Assembly (NCBI RefSeq): GCF_002950945.1
Contig: NZ_CP012673.1
Span: forward strand, 1,674,001 to 1,738,000
Direction: 5' to 3'
DNA: 64,000 bases
DNA from: Sorangium cellulosum
GTDB lineage: Bacteria > Myxococcota_A > Polyangia > Polyangiales > Polyangiaceae
Below, one piece after another: positions 24,526 through 32,057 of the stretch. A model generated the notes under the pieces. That model was not told where the DNA came from. It saw nothing but the letters and a program-made list of their open reading frames with translations, and did no database searches. Within the stretch, counting starts at the first letter, position 1. Each line of letters opens with the position of its first letter. Made by a program: the position numbers and the translations under genes.

Positions 24526-25071
24526 TCACTCCCCCGCGCTTCCCCCGGAGGCCGCGGGGCCGCCGCCCGCGCCGCCGGAGCCGCCGCCCGCGCCGCCGGA
24601 GCCGCCGCCCGCGCCGCCGGAGCCGCCGACCGACGGGCCGTCGCCGCCGGCTCCGCCGACGTTGATGTCGCCGCCGAAGCCCGCTGTCCCGCTCGTGCTG
24701 ACCGAGGGGCCGCCTCCGTACGCCGAAGTGACGTTGATGTCGCCGCCGAAGCCCGCTGTCCCGCTCGAGCTGACCGAGGGGCTGCCTCCGTACGCCGAAG
24801 TGACGTTGATGTCGCCGCCCCAACCCGAGCTGCTGGAGCTGCTGGACGTGCTGGAGCTGCCTTGGTCTTGCTGGTCGATGACCTCGGCGGCGCAGGCGAG
24901 CGGCTGGAGCAACGCGGCCGTCAGGCCCATGAGCACGGCGACTTTCGTGCGCGGGACGGCGCCGTCTGCCGTGCGCATGGCCGCGCCGCAGTGCGGGCAC
25001 TCGCTCTCGCTGGGGCGCGCGTGGCAACCGCAGGCGCTACAAGGGACAAGCGTGGGAAAAGGGACAGGCAT
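24526..25071 (-). CDS. zinc-ribbon/membrane protein with 24-residue tandem repeats, candidate rSAM substrate
   Basis: 181 residues. The N-terminus PCSACGCHARPSESECPHCG is a four-Cys zinc ribbon (Cys11, 14, 25, 28). Residues 43-62 (KVAVLMGLTAALLQPLACAA) form one hydrophobic helix. The rest is extracytoplasmic low complexity: a poly-Ser tract (71-82), then a 24-residue repeat beginning at Trp84, Phe108 and Phe132, each followed by GGDINV; Tyr94 and Tyr118 stand in SAYGG. A Gly/Ser/Ala tail ends the protein. ATG chosen directly before the zinc ribbon. It is the first gene of a tight pair with the radical SAM-SPASM enzyme, so the aromatic-GG repeats may be modified. Alternatively it is a structural surface protein and the enzyme acts elsewhere. 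Confidence 0.7.
   Translation of the reverse strand: MPVPFPTLVPCSACGCHARPSESECPHCGAAMRTADGAVPRTKVAVLMGLTAALLQPLACAAEVIDQQDQGSSSTSSSSSSSGWGGDINVTSAYGGSPSVSSSGTAGFGGDINVTSAYGGGPSVSTSGTAGFGGDINVGGAGGDGPSVGGSGGAGGGSGGAGGGSGGAGGGPAASGGSAGE
24659..24821. repeat. 72-bp tandem repeat (two full units plus partial)
   Basis: Units 24659-24730 and 24731-24802 are nearly identical, and a third starts at 24803 and diverges after about 17 bp. Each unit codes for the 24-residue repeat of the zinc-ribbon protein. The high nucleotide identity indicates recent duplication. Confidence 0.9.
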
Positions 25072-25771
25072 GGGTAAGGTCCTTTCGCGTCGAGGCTGGT
25101 GCCTCGCTCCCGCCGCCAGCAATTCGCGCGCCCTCCCCGGCACAACCGCCCATCCATGAGAGATCATGAAGAAAAATGCCGCGTCGGAGCGCCACCCGAT
25201 CGAGCCGCTTGGCACATCCCGGCATGCGCTTGGCACATACTGGCATGCCAGCGTGCCTCCAGGCAGCGCGATCACCGGTAATGGCCAACTTTGACCCTGA
25301 GTGGTCGAAATAGCCTGACTCCCAGCACCAGCGCGCCGCCGACGAGGAAGCGCAGCATAATCGGCTCGTTCAGCCGCGCGCCACGCCAACACGAGCACAG
25401 CCGGCCCGCGCCGCCCGCGGCCCCGGCCGTCACCGAAAGAGAGCGCGGCCTGTGCAATTCACCGGGTTTCTGACGAGCGTTGACACGCACGCGCTGACCT
25501 GGTACGTGAGCGTAGCGTCCGCAGCTGCGGGTGAGCTCTTGCCTCGCGAGGCGACGGACGCGCAGGGCTCGCCCCCGCTTGCGCGTCGCTCCGTCGACGG
25601 TCCGCCACCACCACAACAGCCGCAACATGCTTGGAAAGCCCAACTCGGACGTGGAGATGTCGACTCCACCCTGGCCCCGAGGCCAGCGCCCTGGGGCTTA
25701 CCTCGCGGACATTGTTGTCGAAGGCGCCCTCTGATACAAGGCACTCGCAAACCACGAGCTGGAGATCCGTT
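25072..25771. other. intergenic region between the rSAM unit and xylose isomerase
   Basis: About 700 bp without a recognisable gene. It holds the divergent promoters for the minus-strand repeat-protein/radical SAM pair and for the plus-strand xylose isomerase. A 21-bp direct repeat lies at 25207-25248. A TTGACA at 25480-25485 followed after 17 bp by TACGTG is a weak sigma-70-like candidate for the plus strand. Confidence 0.4.
25207..25248. repeat. 21-bp direct repeat with TTGGCACAT and GGCATGC
   Basis: Two adjacent 21-bp units differ only in the middle (CCC versus ACT). The spacing from TGGCAC to TGC is not that of a sigma-54 promoter. Function unknown; it may bind a regulator of the repeat-protein/radical SAM pair, whose start is about 135 bp away. 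Confidence 0.6.
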
Positions 25772-27103
25772 ATGACCGTTCTGATCGGCGACAAAGAGTA
25801 CTTCCCCGGTGTCGGCCAGATCCCCTACGAGGGGCCCGAGTCCGACAACCCCCTCGCCTTCAAGTGGTACGATGAAAGCCGCGTCGTTGCCGGCAAGCCC
25901 ATGAAGGATCACTTCAAGTTTGCCGTGTGTTACTGGCATACGTTCTGCGGTCGTGGGCACGATCCGTTCGGTCCGGGGACGATCCACTTTCCTTGGGATG
26001 AGGGCAAGGACGCGCTGAGCCGTGCTCGCATGAAGATGGACGCGAGCTTCGAGTTCATCACCAAGCTGGGGGCGACGCACTACTGCTTTCATGACATCGA
26101 CCTGGTGGAAGAGGGCGACAGCCGCGCCGAGACGTCGCGCCGTCTTCAGAGCATCGTCGAGTACGCCAAGCAGAAGCAGTCCCAGTCGGGCGTCAAGCTG
26201 CTGTGGGGCACGGCGAACCTGTTCTCCAACCCGCGTTACATGAACGGCGCCTCCACGAACCCGGATTTCTCCGTGGTGGCCTATGCCGGTGCCCAGCTCA
26301 AGGACGCGCTCGACGCCACCATCGCGCTGGACGGCGAGAACTATGTGTTCTGGGGCGGCCGCGAAGGTTACATGAGCCTGCTGAACACGGACATGAAGCG
26401 CGAGAAGGCTCACTTCGCTCGCTTCTTGACCATGGCGCGCGACTACGCGCGCTCGCGCGGCTTCAAGGGCGTCTTCTTCATCGAGCCCAAGCCGATGGAG
26501 CCCTCCAAGCACCAGTACGACTTCGATGCGGAGACCGTGATCGGGTTCCTGCGCGAGCACGGCCTGGACAAGGATTTCAAGCTCAACCTGGAGACGAACC
26601 ACGCAACGCTCGCTGGCCACACGATGGATCACGAGATGCAGGTGGCTGCGGACGCCGGCATGCTCGGCAGCATCGACGCGAACCGCGGCGACTACCAGAA
26701 CGCGTGGGACACCGACCAGTTCCCCTACAGCATCAACGAGACGGTGGAGATGATGCTCATCCTGCTCCGCAGCGGCGGGCTCCAGGGTGGCGGCGTCAAC
26801 TTCGACGCCAAGCGCCGCCGTAACTCGACGGATCTCGTCGACACCTTCCACGGACACATCGGCGGCATGGATGTGTTCGCTCGTTCGCTCCTCATCGCCG
26901 ACGACCTGATCCGCAAGTCGCCGCTCGAGTCGATGCGCAAGGCTCGTTACGCATCGTTCGACGGTGGCAAGGGCGCAGAGTTCGAGCGGGGCAAGCTGAC
27001 GCTGGAGCAGCTGGCGGAGCTCGGCAACGCCGGTGGTGAGGTCAAGCTCACGAGCGGTCAGCAAGAGCTGTACGAAAACATCGTGAATCGGTACATTCGC
27101 TGA
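25772..27103 (+). CDS. xylA: xylose isomerase
   Basis: 443 residues. Converts D-xylose to D-xylulose (also D-glucose to fructose) with two divalent metals. The N-terminus [15 protein letters not shown] is typical of class II enzymes; the active-site His and surroundings are in [16 protein letters not shown], and the metal-binding [17 protein letters not shown] and [17 protein letters not shown] are intact. The ATG is chosen at the conserved N-terminus with GGAG 7-8 nt upstream. Codon use is somewhat less GC-biased than in neighbours (more T-ending codons), consistent with high expression or transfer. No xylulokinase or transporter gene adjoins, so the pathway is split. A clear rho-independent terminator follows. 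Confidence 0.96.
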   Translation: MTVLIGDKEYFPGVGQIPYEGPESDNPLAFKWYDESRVVAGKPMKDHFKFAVCYWHTFCGRGHDPFGPGTIHFPWDEGKDALSRARMKMDASFEFITKLGATHYCFHDIDLVEEGDSRAETSRRLQSIVEYAKQKQSQSGVKLLWGTANLFSNPRYMNGASTNPDFSVVAYAGAQLKDALDATIALDGENYVFWGGREGYMSLLNTDMKREKAHFARFLTMARDYARSRGFKGVFFIEPKPMEPSKHQYDFDAETVIGFLREHGLDKDFKLNLETNHATLAGHTMDHEMQVAADAGMLGSIDANRGDYQNAWDTDQFPYSINETVEMMLILLRSGGLQGGGVNFDAKRRRNSTDLVDTFHGHIGGMDVFARSLLIADDLIRKSPLESMRKARYASFDGGKGAEFERGKLTLEQLAELGNAGGEVKLTSGQQELYENIVNRYIR

Positions 27104-27124
27104 GTCGAGCGATCGAGGAAACGA

Positions 27125-27168
27125 CAGCCGGGCCGGGCGACGCCGTCGCCAGCCCGGCTGTTTTTTTT
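27125..27168 (+). terminator. rho-independent terminator after xylA
   Basis: CAGCCGGGC (27125-27133) pairs with GCCCGGCTG (27152-27160), with a second internal hairpin possible, followed by eight T. It lies 21 bp after the xylA stop. Confidence 0.92.
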
Positions 27169-27222
27169 GAGGGACTCTCCCGCCTATCGGGCTCATCGAG
27201 CTCGTTGAACGAGCGTGGGCCG

Positions 27223-28005
27223 TCACGTCGCGGGCAGCTTCCGCTCCCCTGCTCCCGCCCTCGTTCCCCGCGAGAGCCGCGCCTCGATGCCGTCGAGCAC
27301 GCAATCTAGGCCCCTGTCGAACAGGACATCGGCGGGCGGGTGGGTGGCGTCCTGGACCACCCTGGCGAGCGTCGGGAAGCGGCCGGTGGCGATCATCCGG
27401 TGGATGTACGCGTCCGACGCACGTTGCCATTCGGTCTGGTTCATGCCGCTCGCGAGCTCGGCGTGCAGCTCGTTGGCCTCGCCGCGCAGGGCGCCGATCA
27501 CGTAGGCGTTGACGGCCCCGACAGCCAGCATGACGGCGTCGATGTCCTCGAAGCCCGGAGCGCCGCTCAGCGCGGCGAGCGAGGCCTCGAGGTACGCGAG
27601 GGCGTTCGGACCCAGATGGGGACGGCCGCCCAGCAGGTCGATGAACCACCCGTGCTCTCGGGCGGCTCGCCGGGTGCGGTGGGCGAGCGTCCGGAGGGCC
27701 TCGCGCCAGTCGCCGGGGATCGGCCCCGCGGACGCCATCTCCCCGTACACCACGTCCACCATGAGCTCGAGCAGCTCCTCCTTGGTGTCCAGGTAGCCGT
27801 AGAGGCGCATCGGGCCGGCGTCGAGCGAGGCCCCGACCTTGCGCAGGGACACCGCGGCGAGACCTTCGGCGTCGGCGAGCGCGATGGCGGCGCGCACGAT
27901 CCGGTCTCTGCTCAGCGGTCCGGGCGCGGGACGGACGGCGGGCTCCGGACGCTCCCAGATGAGGGCGGCGCCGGCCCCGGGCGTTTTTTTCTGCCGTGAG
28001 GTCAT
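27223..28005 (-). CDS. TetR-family regulator with TetR_C-type ligand domain
   Basis: About 260 residues from the ATG at 28005 (alternatives upstream at 28023 and 28059). The HTH is near residues 35-75: RDRIVRAAIALADAEGLAAV, then SLRKVGASLDAGPMRLYGYL. The C-terminal domain, with GGRPHLGPNALAYLEASLAA, is the all-helical ligand pocket of TetR_C proteins such as those controlling antibiotic resistance or efflux. It is divergent from an FAD monooxygenase, and two palindromes lie between the two genes, so the simplest model is repression of both genes until a substrate of the monooxygenase binds. Confidence 0.88.
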   Translation of the reverse strand: MTSRQKKTPGAGAALIWERPEPAVRPAPGPLSRDRIVRAAIALADAEGLAAVSLRKVGASLDAGPMRLYGYLDTKEELLELMVDVVYGEMASAGPIPGDWREALRTLAHRTRRAAREHGWFIDLLGGRPHLGPNALAYLEASLAALSGAPGFEDIDAVMLAVGAVNAYVIGALRGEANELHAELASGMNQTEWQRASDAYIHRMIATGRFPTLARVVQDATHPPADVLFDRGLDCVLDGIEARLSRGTRAGAGERKLPAT

Positions 28006-28033
28006 CGCTCGTCTTGTCCGCATCGGAACGCGG

Positions 28034-28084
28034 TTGACAACTAATCCTGCTCGATACACTGTATCGACGTGATACGATGTATCA
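28034..28084 (+). promoter_or_regulatory. promoter with two TetR-type operators
   Basis: A TTGACA at 28034-28039 is followed by two palindromes: CGATACA-C-TGTATCG at 28052-28066 and TGATAC-GAT-GTATCA at 28070-28084. Their centres are 18 bp apart and share the GATAC/GTATC half-sites. They overlap the expected -10 region and the leader of the plus-strand monooxygenase, so bound repressor would block transcription. Confidence 0.75.
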
Positions 28085-28097
28085 AAGGACGGTCCTC

Positions 28098-29696
28098 ATG
28101 GAAGTAGAATCGACGTCGGCGCTCGTGGTCGGGGGCAGCTTGGTCGGCCTGTCGGCCGCGGTGTTCCTGGCCTGGCGAGGTGTGCCCACGGTCGTGGTCG
28201 AACGGCACCCCGGCAGCTCGCTGCACCCGCGTGCGATCGGCTACACGCCGAGGACGCTGGAGCTCTATCGCGCGGTCGGGCTCGGCCCGCACATCCCGCA
28301 GGTGTCGCCCACGTTCCGGCTGCGCCGTGCCCGGGTCGAGAGCCTCGCCGGGAAGTGGTTCGAGGAGCTCCCGTGGACGCCCGGGGAGCGGGGGGCGCCC
28401 GCGATCGAGCGCTCGCCCTGCGCGAGCGCCGCGATCGCTCAGGATCGTCTCGAGCCCAGGCTTCGAGACAGGGCGACCGAGCTCGGCGCCGACGTGAGGC
28501 TCGAAACCGAGCTGACCCGCTTCGAGCAGGACGCCGGTGGGGTCACCGCCTCGCTGCGCGAGCGCGGCGGGCGAGAGTACACGATGCGCGCGGCCTATCT
28601 GGTGGCCGCGGACGGTCACCGCAGCCCGATCCGCGAGGCGCTCGGGATCGGCCGCGCCGGGCGAGGCCATATCCAGACGGTGCGCAGCGTCCTGTTCCGG
28701 GCTCCGCTCGACGAGTACCTCCGGACGGGGGTCACTCAGTTCGTGATCGAGCAGCCGGGGTTCAAGGCGTTCCTCACCACCTACGGCGACGGCCGCTGGG
28801 TGCTGATCTTCTGGGATGACGAGGAGCGCGACGCTGGAACCTTGAGAGCGATGGTGTCCCGGGCGATCGGCAGGTCGGACCTGGAGATCGAGATCGTCAC
28901 CACCGGGCGCTGGGAAATGAGCGGCCTGATCGCGGACCGTTTCGCGTCCGGCAGGGTGTTCCTCGCCGGGGATGCCGCGCACACCCTGCCGCCGAGCCGT
29001 GGCGGCTATGGCGCGAACACCGGCATCGAGGATGCCCACAACCTCGCCTGGAAGCTGTCCGCGGTCCTCTCCGGCGCGTCGACGCCGGCGCTGCTCGACA
29101 CCTACGACGCCGAACGACGCCCGGTCGCCTGGCTCCGGCACCACCAGATCTTCGCCCGGGACGACTACAAGGCGCACGCGGGCGGGACCGCCGAGGAGGT
29201 GCCGATCCTCGACGACGACGCCATCGAGTTTGGTCAGCTGTACCGATCGGCCGCGGTGCTCGGCGCCGGCGACGGGCTCCCGCCGGCGTTACGGCCCGAG
29301 TTATGGGCGGGTCAGCCTGGAACACGCGCGCCGCACGTGTGGGTGGGGAGGGGCGACGAGCGGCTGTCCACGCTCGATCTGTTCCAGCGAGCCTGGGTGC
29401 TGCTCGCCGACGACGCGAGGTGGTGCCCCGCCGCGGCGCAGGCCGGCAAGCAGCTGGGCATTGAGCTCGACTGCGTCCGCATCGGCGTGGATGTGCGGCC
29501 ATCCGATGAGGAAGCGCTCCGGAAGGCGTTTGGCCTCGGGGCGGGGGGAGCGTCGCTGGTCCGCCCGGACGGCTACGTGGCGTGGCGCTCGATCGACCTG
29601 CCGGCCGATCCGCTCGGCGCGCTCACCGATGCCCTTGGGCGGGTGTCGTGCGCTGCGCGCCGCGCCGAGCGCCCCGCCCTCGAGGGCCGGTCTTAG
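28098..29696 (+). CDS. FAD-dependent monooxygenase (PHBH family)
   Basis: 532 residues from the ATG at 28098, preceded by AAAGGA; an in-frame ATG at 28077 lies inside the operator and is less likely. Group A flavoprotein monooxygenase: FAD motif ALVVGGSLVGLSAAVFLAWR, LVAADGHRSPIREALGI (DG motif) and VFLAGDAAHTLPPSRGGYGA near residue 290. The C-terminal thioredoxin-like domain of phenol-hydroxylase-type enzymes is indicated by the last ~150 residues. Homologues hydroxylate aromatic polyketides or inactivate antibiotics such as rifampicin and tetracyclines. The divergent TetR regulator fits an inducible detoxification or tailoring role. The substrate is not decidable here. Confidence 0.87.
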   Translation: MEVESTSALVVGGSLVGLSAAVFLAWRGVPTVVVERHPGSSLHPRAIGYTPRTLELYRAVGLGPHIPQVSPTFRLRRARVESLAGKWFEELPWTPGERGAPAIERSPCASAAIAQDRLEPRLRDRATELGADVRLETELTRFEQDAGGVTASLRERGGREYTMRAAYLVAADGHRSPIREALGIGRAGRGHIQTVRSVLFRAPLDEYLRTGVTQFVIEQPGFKAFLTTYGDGRWVLIFWDDEERDAGTLRAMVSRAIGRSDLEIEIVTTGRWEMSGLIADRFASGRVFLAGDAAHTLPPSRGGYGANTGIEDAHNLAWKLSAVLSGASTPALLDTYDAERRPVAWLRHHQIFARDDYKAHAGGTAEEVPILDDDAIEFGQLYRSAAVLGAGDGLPPALRPELWAGQPGTRAPHVWVGRGDERLSTLDLFQRAWVLLADDARWCPAAAQAGKQLGIELDCVRIGVDVRPSDEEALRKAFGLGAGGASLVRPDGYVAWRSIDLPADPLGALTDALGRVSCAARRAERPALEGRS

Positions 29697-29701
29697 GACG
29701 C

Positions 29702-30130
29702 CTCGGCCGCGCGTTCAACCAATCGAGGCCGGGCGACGGGCACGACATCGCGGTGGCCATCCTCGAGGAGCCGGTCTCCATCGCGCCCCTGCCCTACAAC
29801 CGCACGCCGATGACCGGGGCCATGGTCGGCGACCCGGTCCGGCTGATCGGCTTCGGCCTGGATGAGGAGTGGTCCAGTGGCGTCAAGCGCCACGTGACCA
29901 CCACCGTCAACACCGTCACGCCGCTGCTGGCCGGTTTCGGCGACGCGACCCACCACACGTGCACGGGGGATTCCGGCGGTCCCGCGCTGATGGACGTGGA
30001 CGGCGTCCCCACCATCGTCGGTGTGACGTCGTACGGCGGCTCGGTCGCCGGCAACCCCTGTACGGACGGCTGGCATACGCGGGTCGACCTCTACCTCGAC
30101 TTCATCGATCCGTTCGTCGACGCGCCGTAG
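29702..30130 (+). pseudogene. C-terminal fragment of a trypsin-like (S1) serine protease
   Basis: The readable part has GHDIAVAILEEPV, containing the catalytic Asp region, CTGDSGGPALMDVDG with the catalytic Ser, and IVGVTSYGGSVAGNPCTDGW near the end. The N-terminal third with the catalytic His and the signal peptide is missing: upstream the sequence is the end of the monooxygenase gene. It is therefore a 5'-truncated, non-functional protease, perhaps cut when the TetR/monooxygenase block was inserted. The other half is not in the window. Confidence 0.8.
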
Positions 30131-30251
30131 GGAGCGCCGCGTCGCCCGAGGAGGAGAGCGACGCGCACAGGCGGCGCGAAACCTGCCGGGCACGGAGCCC
30201 TGTCGGTTTGCTCGAAGAAGGCCGCATCGACGTCGTGCTAGAGTGGCCCCC

Positions 30252-31247
30252 ATGAAGCATCGACATCTCGGCCAGAGCGGCCTGCTCGTCAGCGAGATCT
30301 CCTACGGCAACTGGATCACCCACGGCTCCCAGGTGGAGAAGGACGCGGCGTTCGCCTGCGTGAAGGCGGCGCTCGACGAGGGCATCACCACCTTCGACAC
30401 GGCGGACGTCTACGCCAACACCCGGGCGGAGGAGGTGCTGGGCGAGGCCCTCGCCGGTCAGCGCCGCCAGGGGCTGGAGATCTGCACCAAGGTGTACTGG
30501 CCGACCGGCCCCGGACCGAACGATCGAGGCCTGTCGCGCAAGCACATCATCGAGTCGATCCACGGCAGCCTGCGCCGCCTGCGCACCGATTACGTGGACC
30601 TTTACCAGGCGCACCGCTACGACGTCGAGACCCCGCTGGAGGAGACGATGACCGCCTTCGCCGACCTGGTCCGGCAAGGGAAGGTCCTCTACATCGGGGT
30701 CTCGGAGTGGACGGCGGAGCAGATCGAGCGCGCCGCGGCGCTGGCGCGCGAGCTGAAGGTGCCTTTCGTCAGCAACCAGCCGCAATACTCGATGTTGTGG
30801 CGGGTGATCGAGGCGGAGGTCATCCCCGCCAGCGAGAAGGTGGGCGTGGGGCAGATCGTGTGGTCCCCGATCGCGCAGGGCGTGCTCAGCGGCAAGTACC
30901 TCCCCGGCCAGCCGCCGCCCGAAGGCAGCCGCGCCACCCATGAGATGGGCTCGCGGTTCATGGCGAGCCTCATGACCGACGACGTGCTCACCCGGGTGCA
31001 GAAGCTGAAGCCGATCGCGCAGGACGCCGGGCTCTCCATGGCCCAGCTCGCGGTCGCCTGGGTGCTGCAGAACCGCAACGTGTCGTCGGCGATCGTCGGC
31101 GCCTCGAGGCCGGAGCAGGTCCGCGACAACGTGAAGGCGGCTGACGTGAAGCTGGACGACACCATCATGAAGAAGATCGATGAGGTCCTCGGCGAGGTGG
31201 TGGTGCGGGATCCGAAGAAGACGATGAGCCCGGCGAAGCGGCCGTGA
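30252..31247 (+). CDS. aldo/keto reductase
   Basis: 331 residues from the ATG at 30252. AKR superfamily, closest in layout to the voltage-gated K+ channel beta-subunit/YghZ-type reductases: MKHRHLGQSGLLVSEISYGN, then TTFDTADVYANTRAEEVLGE (catalytic Asp and Tyr), ICTKVYWPTGPGPNDRGLSR (catalytic Lys), YVDLYQAHRYD (His) and SSAIVGASRPEQVRDNV for the NADPH 2'-phosphate site. All four catalytic residues are present. It reduces aldehydes or ketones with NADPH. It stands alone between a broken protease gene and the DUF1993 gene on the other strand. Confidence 0.92.
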   Translation: MKHRHLGQSGLLVSEISYGNWITHGSQVEKDAAFACVKAALDEGITTFDTADVYANTRAEEVLGEALAGQRRQGLEICTKVYWPTGPGPNDRGLSRKHIIESIHGSLRRLRTDYVDLYQAHRYDVETPLEETMTAFADLVRQGKVLYIGVSEWTAEQIERAAALARELKVPFVSNQPQYSMLWRVIEAEVIPASEKVGVGQIVWSPIAQGVLSGKYLPGQPPPEGSRATHEMGSRFMASLMTDDVLTRVQKLKPIAQDAGLSMAQLAVAWVLQNRNVSSAIVGASRPEQVRDNVKAADVKLDDTIMKKIDEVLGEVVVRDPKKTMSPAKRP

Positions 31248-31271
31248 ACCAGGACGGGCGCTCTGGCGCGC

Positions 31272-31784
31272 TCACAGGTCGCGGAGGTCGAGCGCTCCGA
31301 TGAAGTCGAGCTTGCCGACGTCGATCCCGTTGTGCCGCAGGATCGAGTACGCGGTGGTGGCGTGGAAGTAGAAGTTGGGGAGCGCGAACTGGAACACGAA
31401 GTCCGCGCCCCTCATCCCCTTTCCCGGCATGAACGCGAGCGGGATCGTGCGGTCCTCCGCGCCCTGGAATTGCTCCGGCCCCAGCGTCTTCACCTGCTCC
31501 AGCGTCCTGCCGGCGCGCGCGCGAAGGTCCTTGATCGTCTCGTCGCCGGTCTCCGGCTTCGGCGGCTCCTCGCCGAGGAGGACCGCGCGCAGCCTCAGGG
31601 GCCAGGCGATGACGACCTGGACCTGACGCCGGAGGGGCCACTGGTCGGGCGCGAGGCGCGCCGTGAGGAGCTCCTCCGGGTTGAACTTCTTCTGCTCGGC
31701 GTAGGCCTCGGCCTTGTCGAACCAGACCGGCACCTGCCCGAGCATGCGCGCCATCTGCGGAAACGAGCTGTCGTAAAGGCTCAT
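31272..31784 (-). CDS. DUF1993 family protein
   Basis: 170 residues. ATG chosen at MSLYDSSFPQMARMLGQVPV because GGAGGAGATC directly precedes it. The sequence RRQVQVVIAWPLRLRAVLLG and the ending FYFHATTAYSILRHNGIDVG-KLDFIG are typical of DUF1993, a four-helix DinB-like family of unknown role. A remnant of a second copy is found just upstream on the same strand. Confidence 0.82.
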   Translation of the reverse strand: MSLYDSSFPQMARMLGQVPVWFDKAEAYAEQKKFNPEELLTARLAPDQWPLRRQVQVVIAWPLRLRAVLLGEEPPKPETGDETIKDLRARAGRTLEQVKTLGPEQFQGAEDRTIPLAFMPGKGMRGADFVFQFALPNFYFHATTAYSILRHNGIDVGKLDFIGALDLRDL

Positions 31785-31857
31785 GATCTCCTCCTCGTCG
31801 GCGGGAACAGCCGGCGCTGCTGTCCTTCCGCCGCCGCCGCGCGTCAACCCCGCTCGC

Positions 31858-31940
31858 TCACCGATCGCGGGGCTCCAGGTCGCCCATGAAATCGAGCTTG
31901 CCGAGCTCGACGCCGTTGTTCCGCAGGATCGAGCGCGATC
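31858..31940 (-). pseudogene. remnant of a second DUF1993 gene (3' end only)
   Basis: Reads SILRNNGVELGKLDFMGDLE-PRDR-stop, aligned with SILRHNGIDVGKLDFIGALD-LRDL of the neighbour. Only the last ~27 codons remain; the rest has been lost, so this is the scar of a tandem duplication. Confidence 0.8.
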
Positions 31941-32057
31941 GCCGTGCTCCTCCGGATCACGCCGCCCGGCGGCCCGGCAGAGGGCAGGAGCTAGCGGACG
32001 AGTAGCGCCCCCGGCGCCCGGCCGACGGGAGGACCCCGCCGGCCGGGGGACCGGCGC

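Noticed and set aside
25207..25248. Sigma-54 promoter from TTGGCAC ... TGC
   Set aside because: The distance from TGGCAC to TGC is 3 bp longer than the -24/-12 spacing in both copies.
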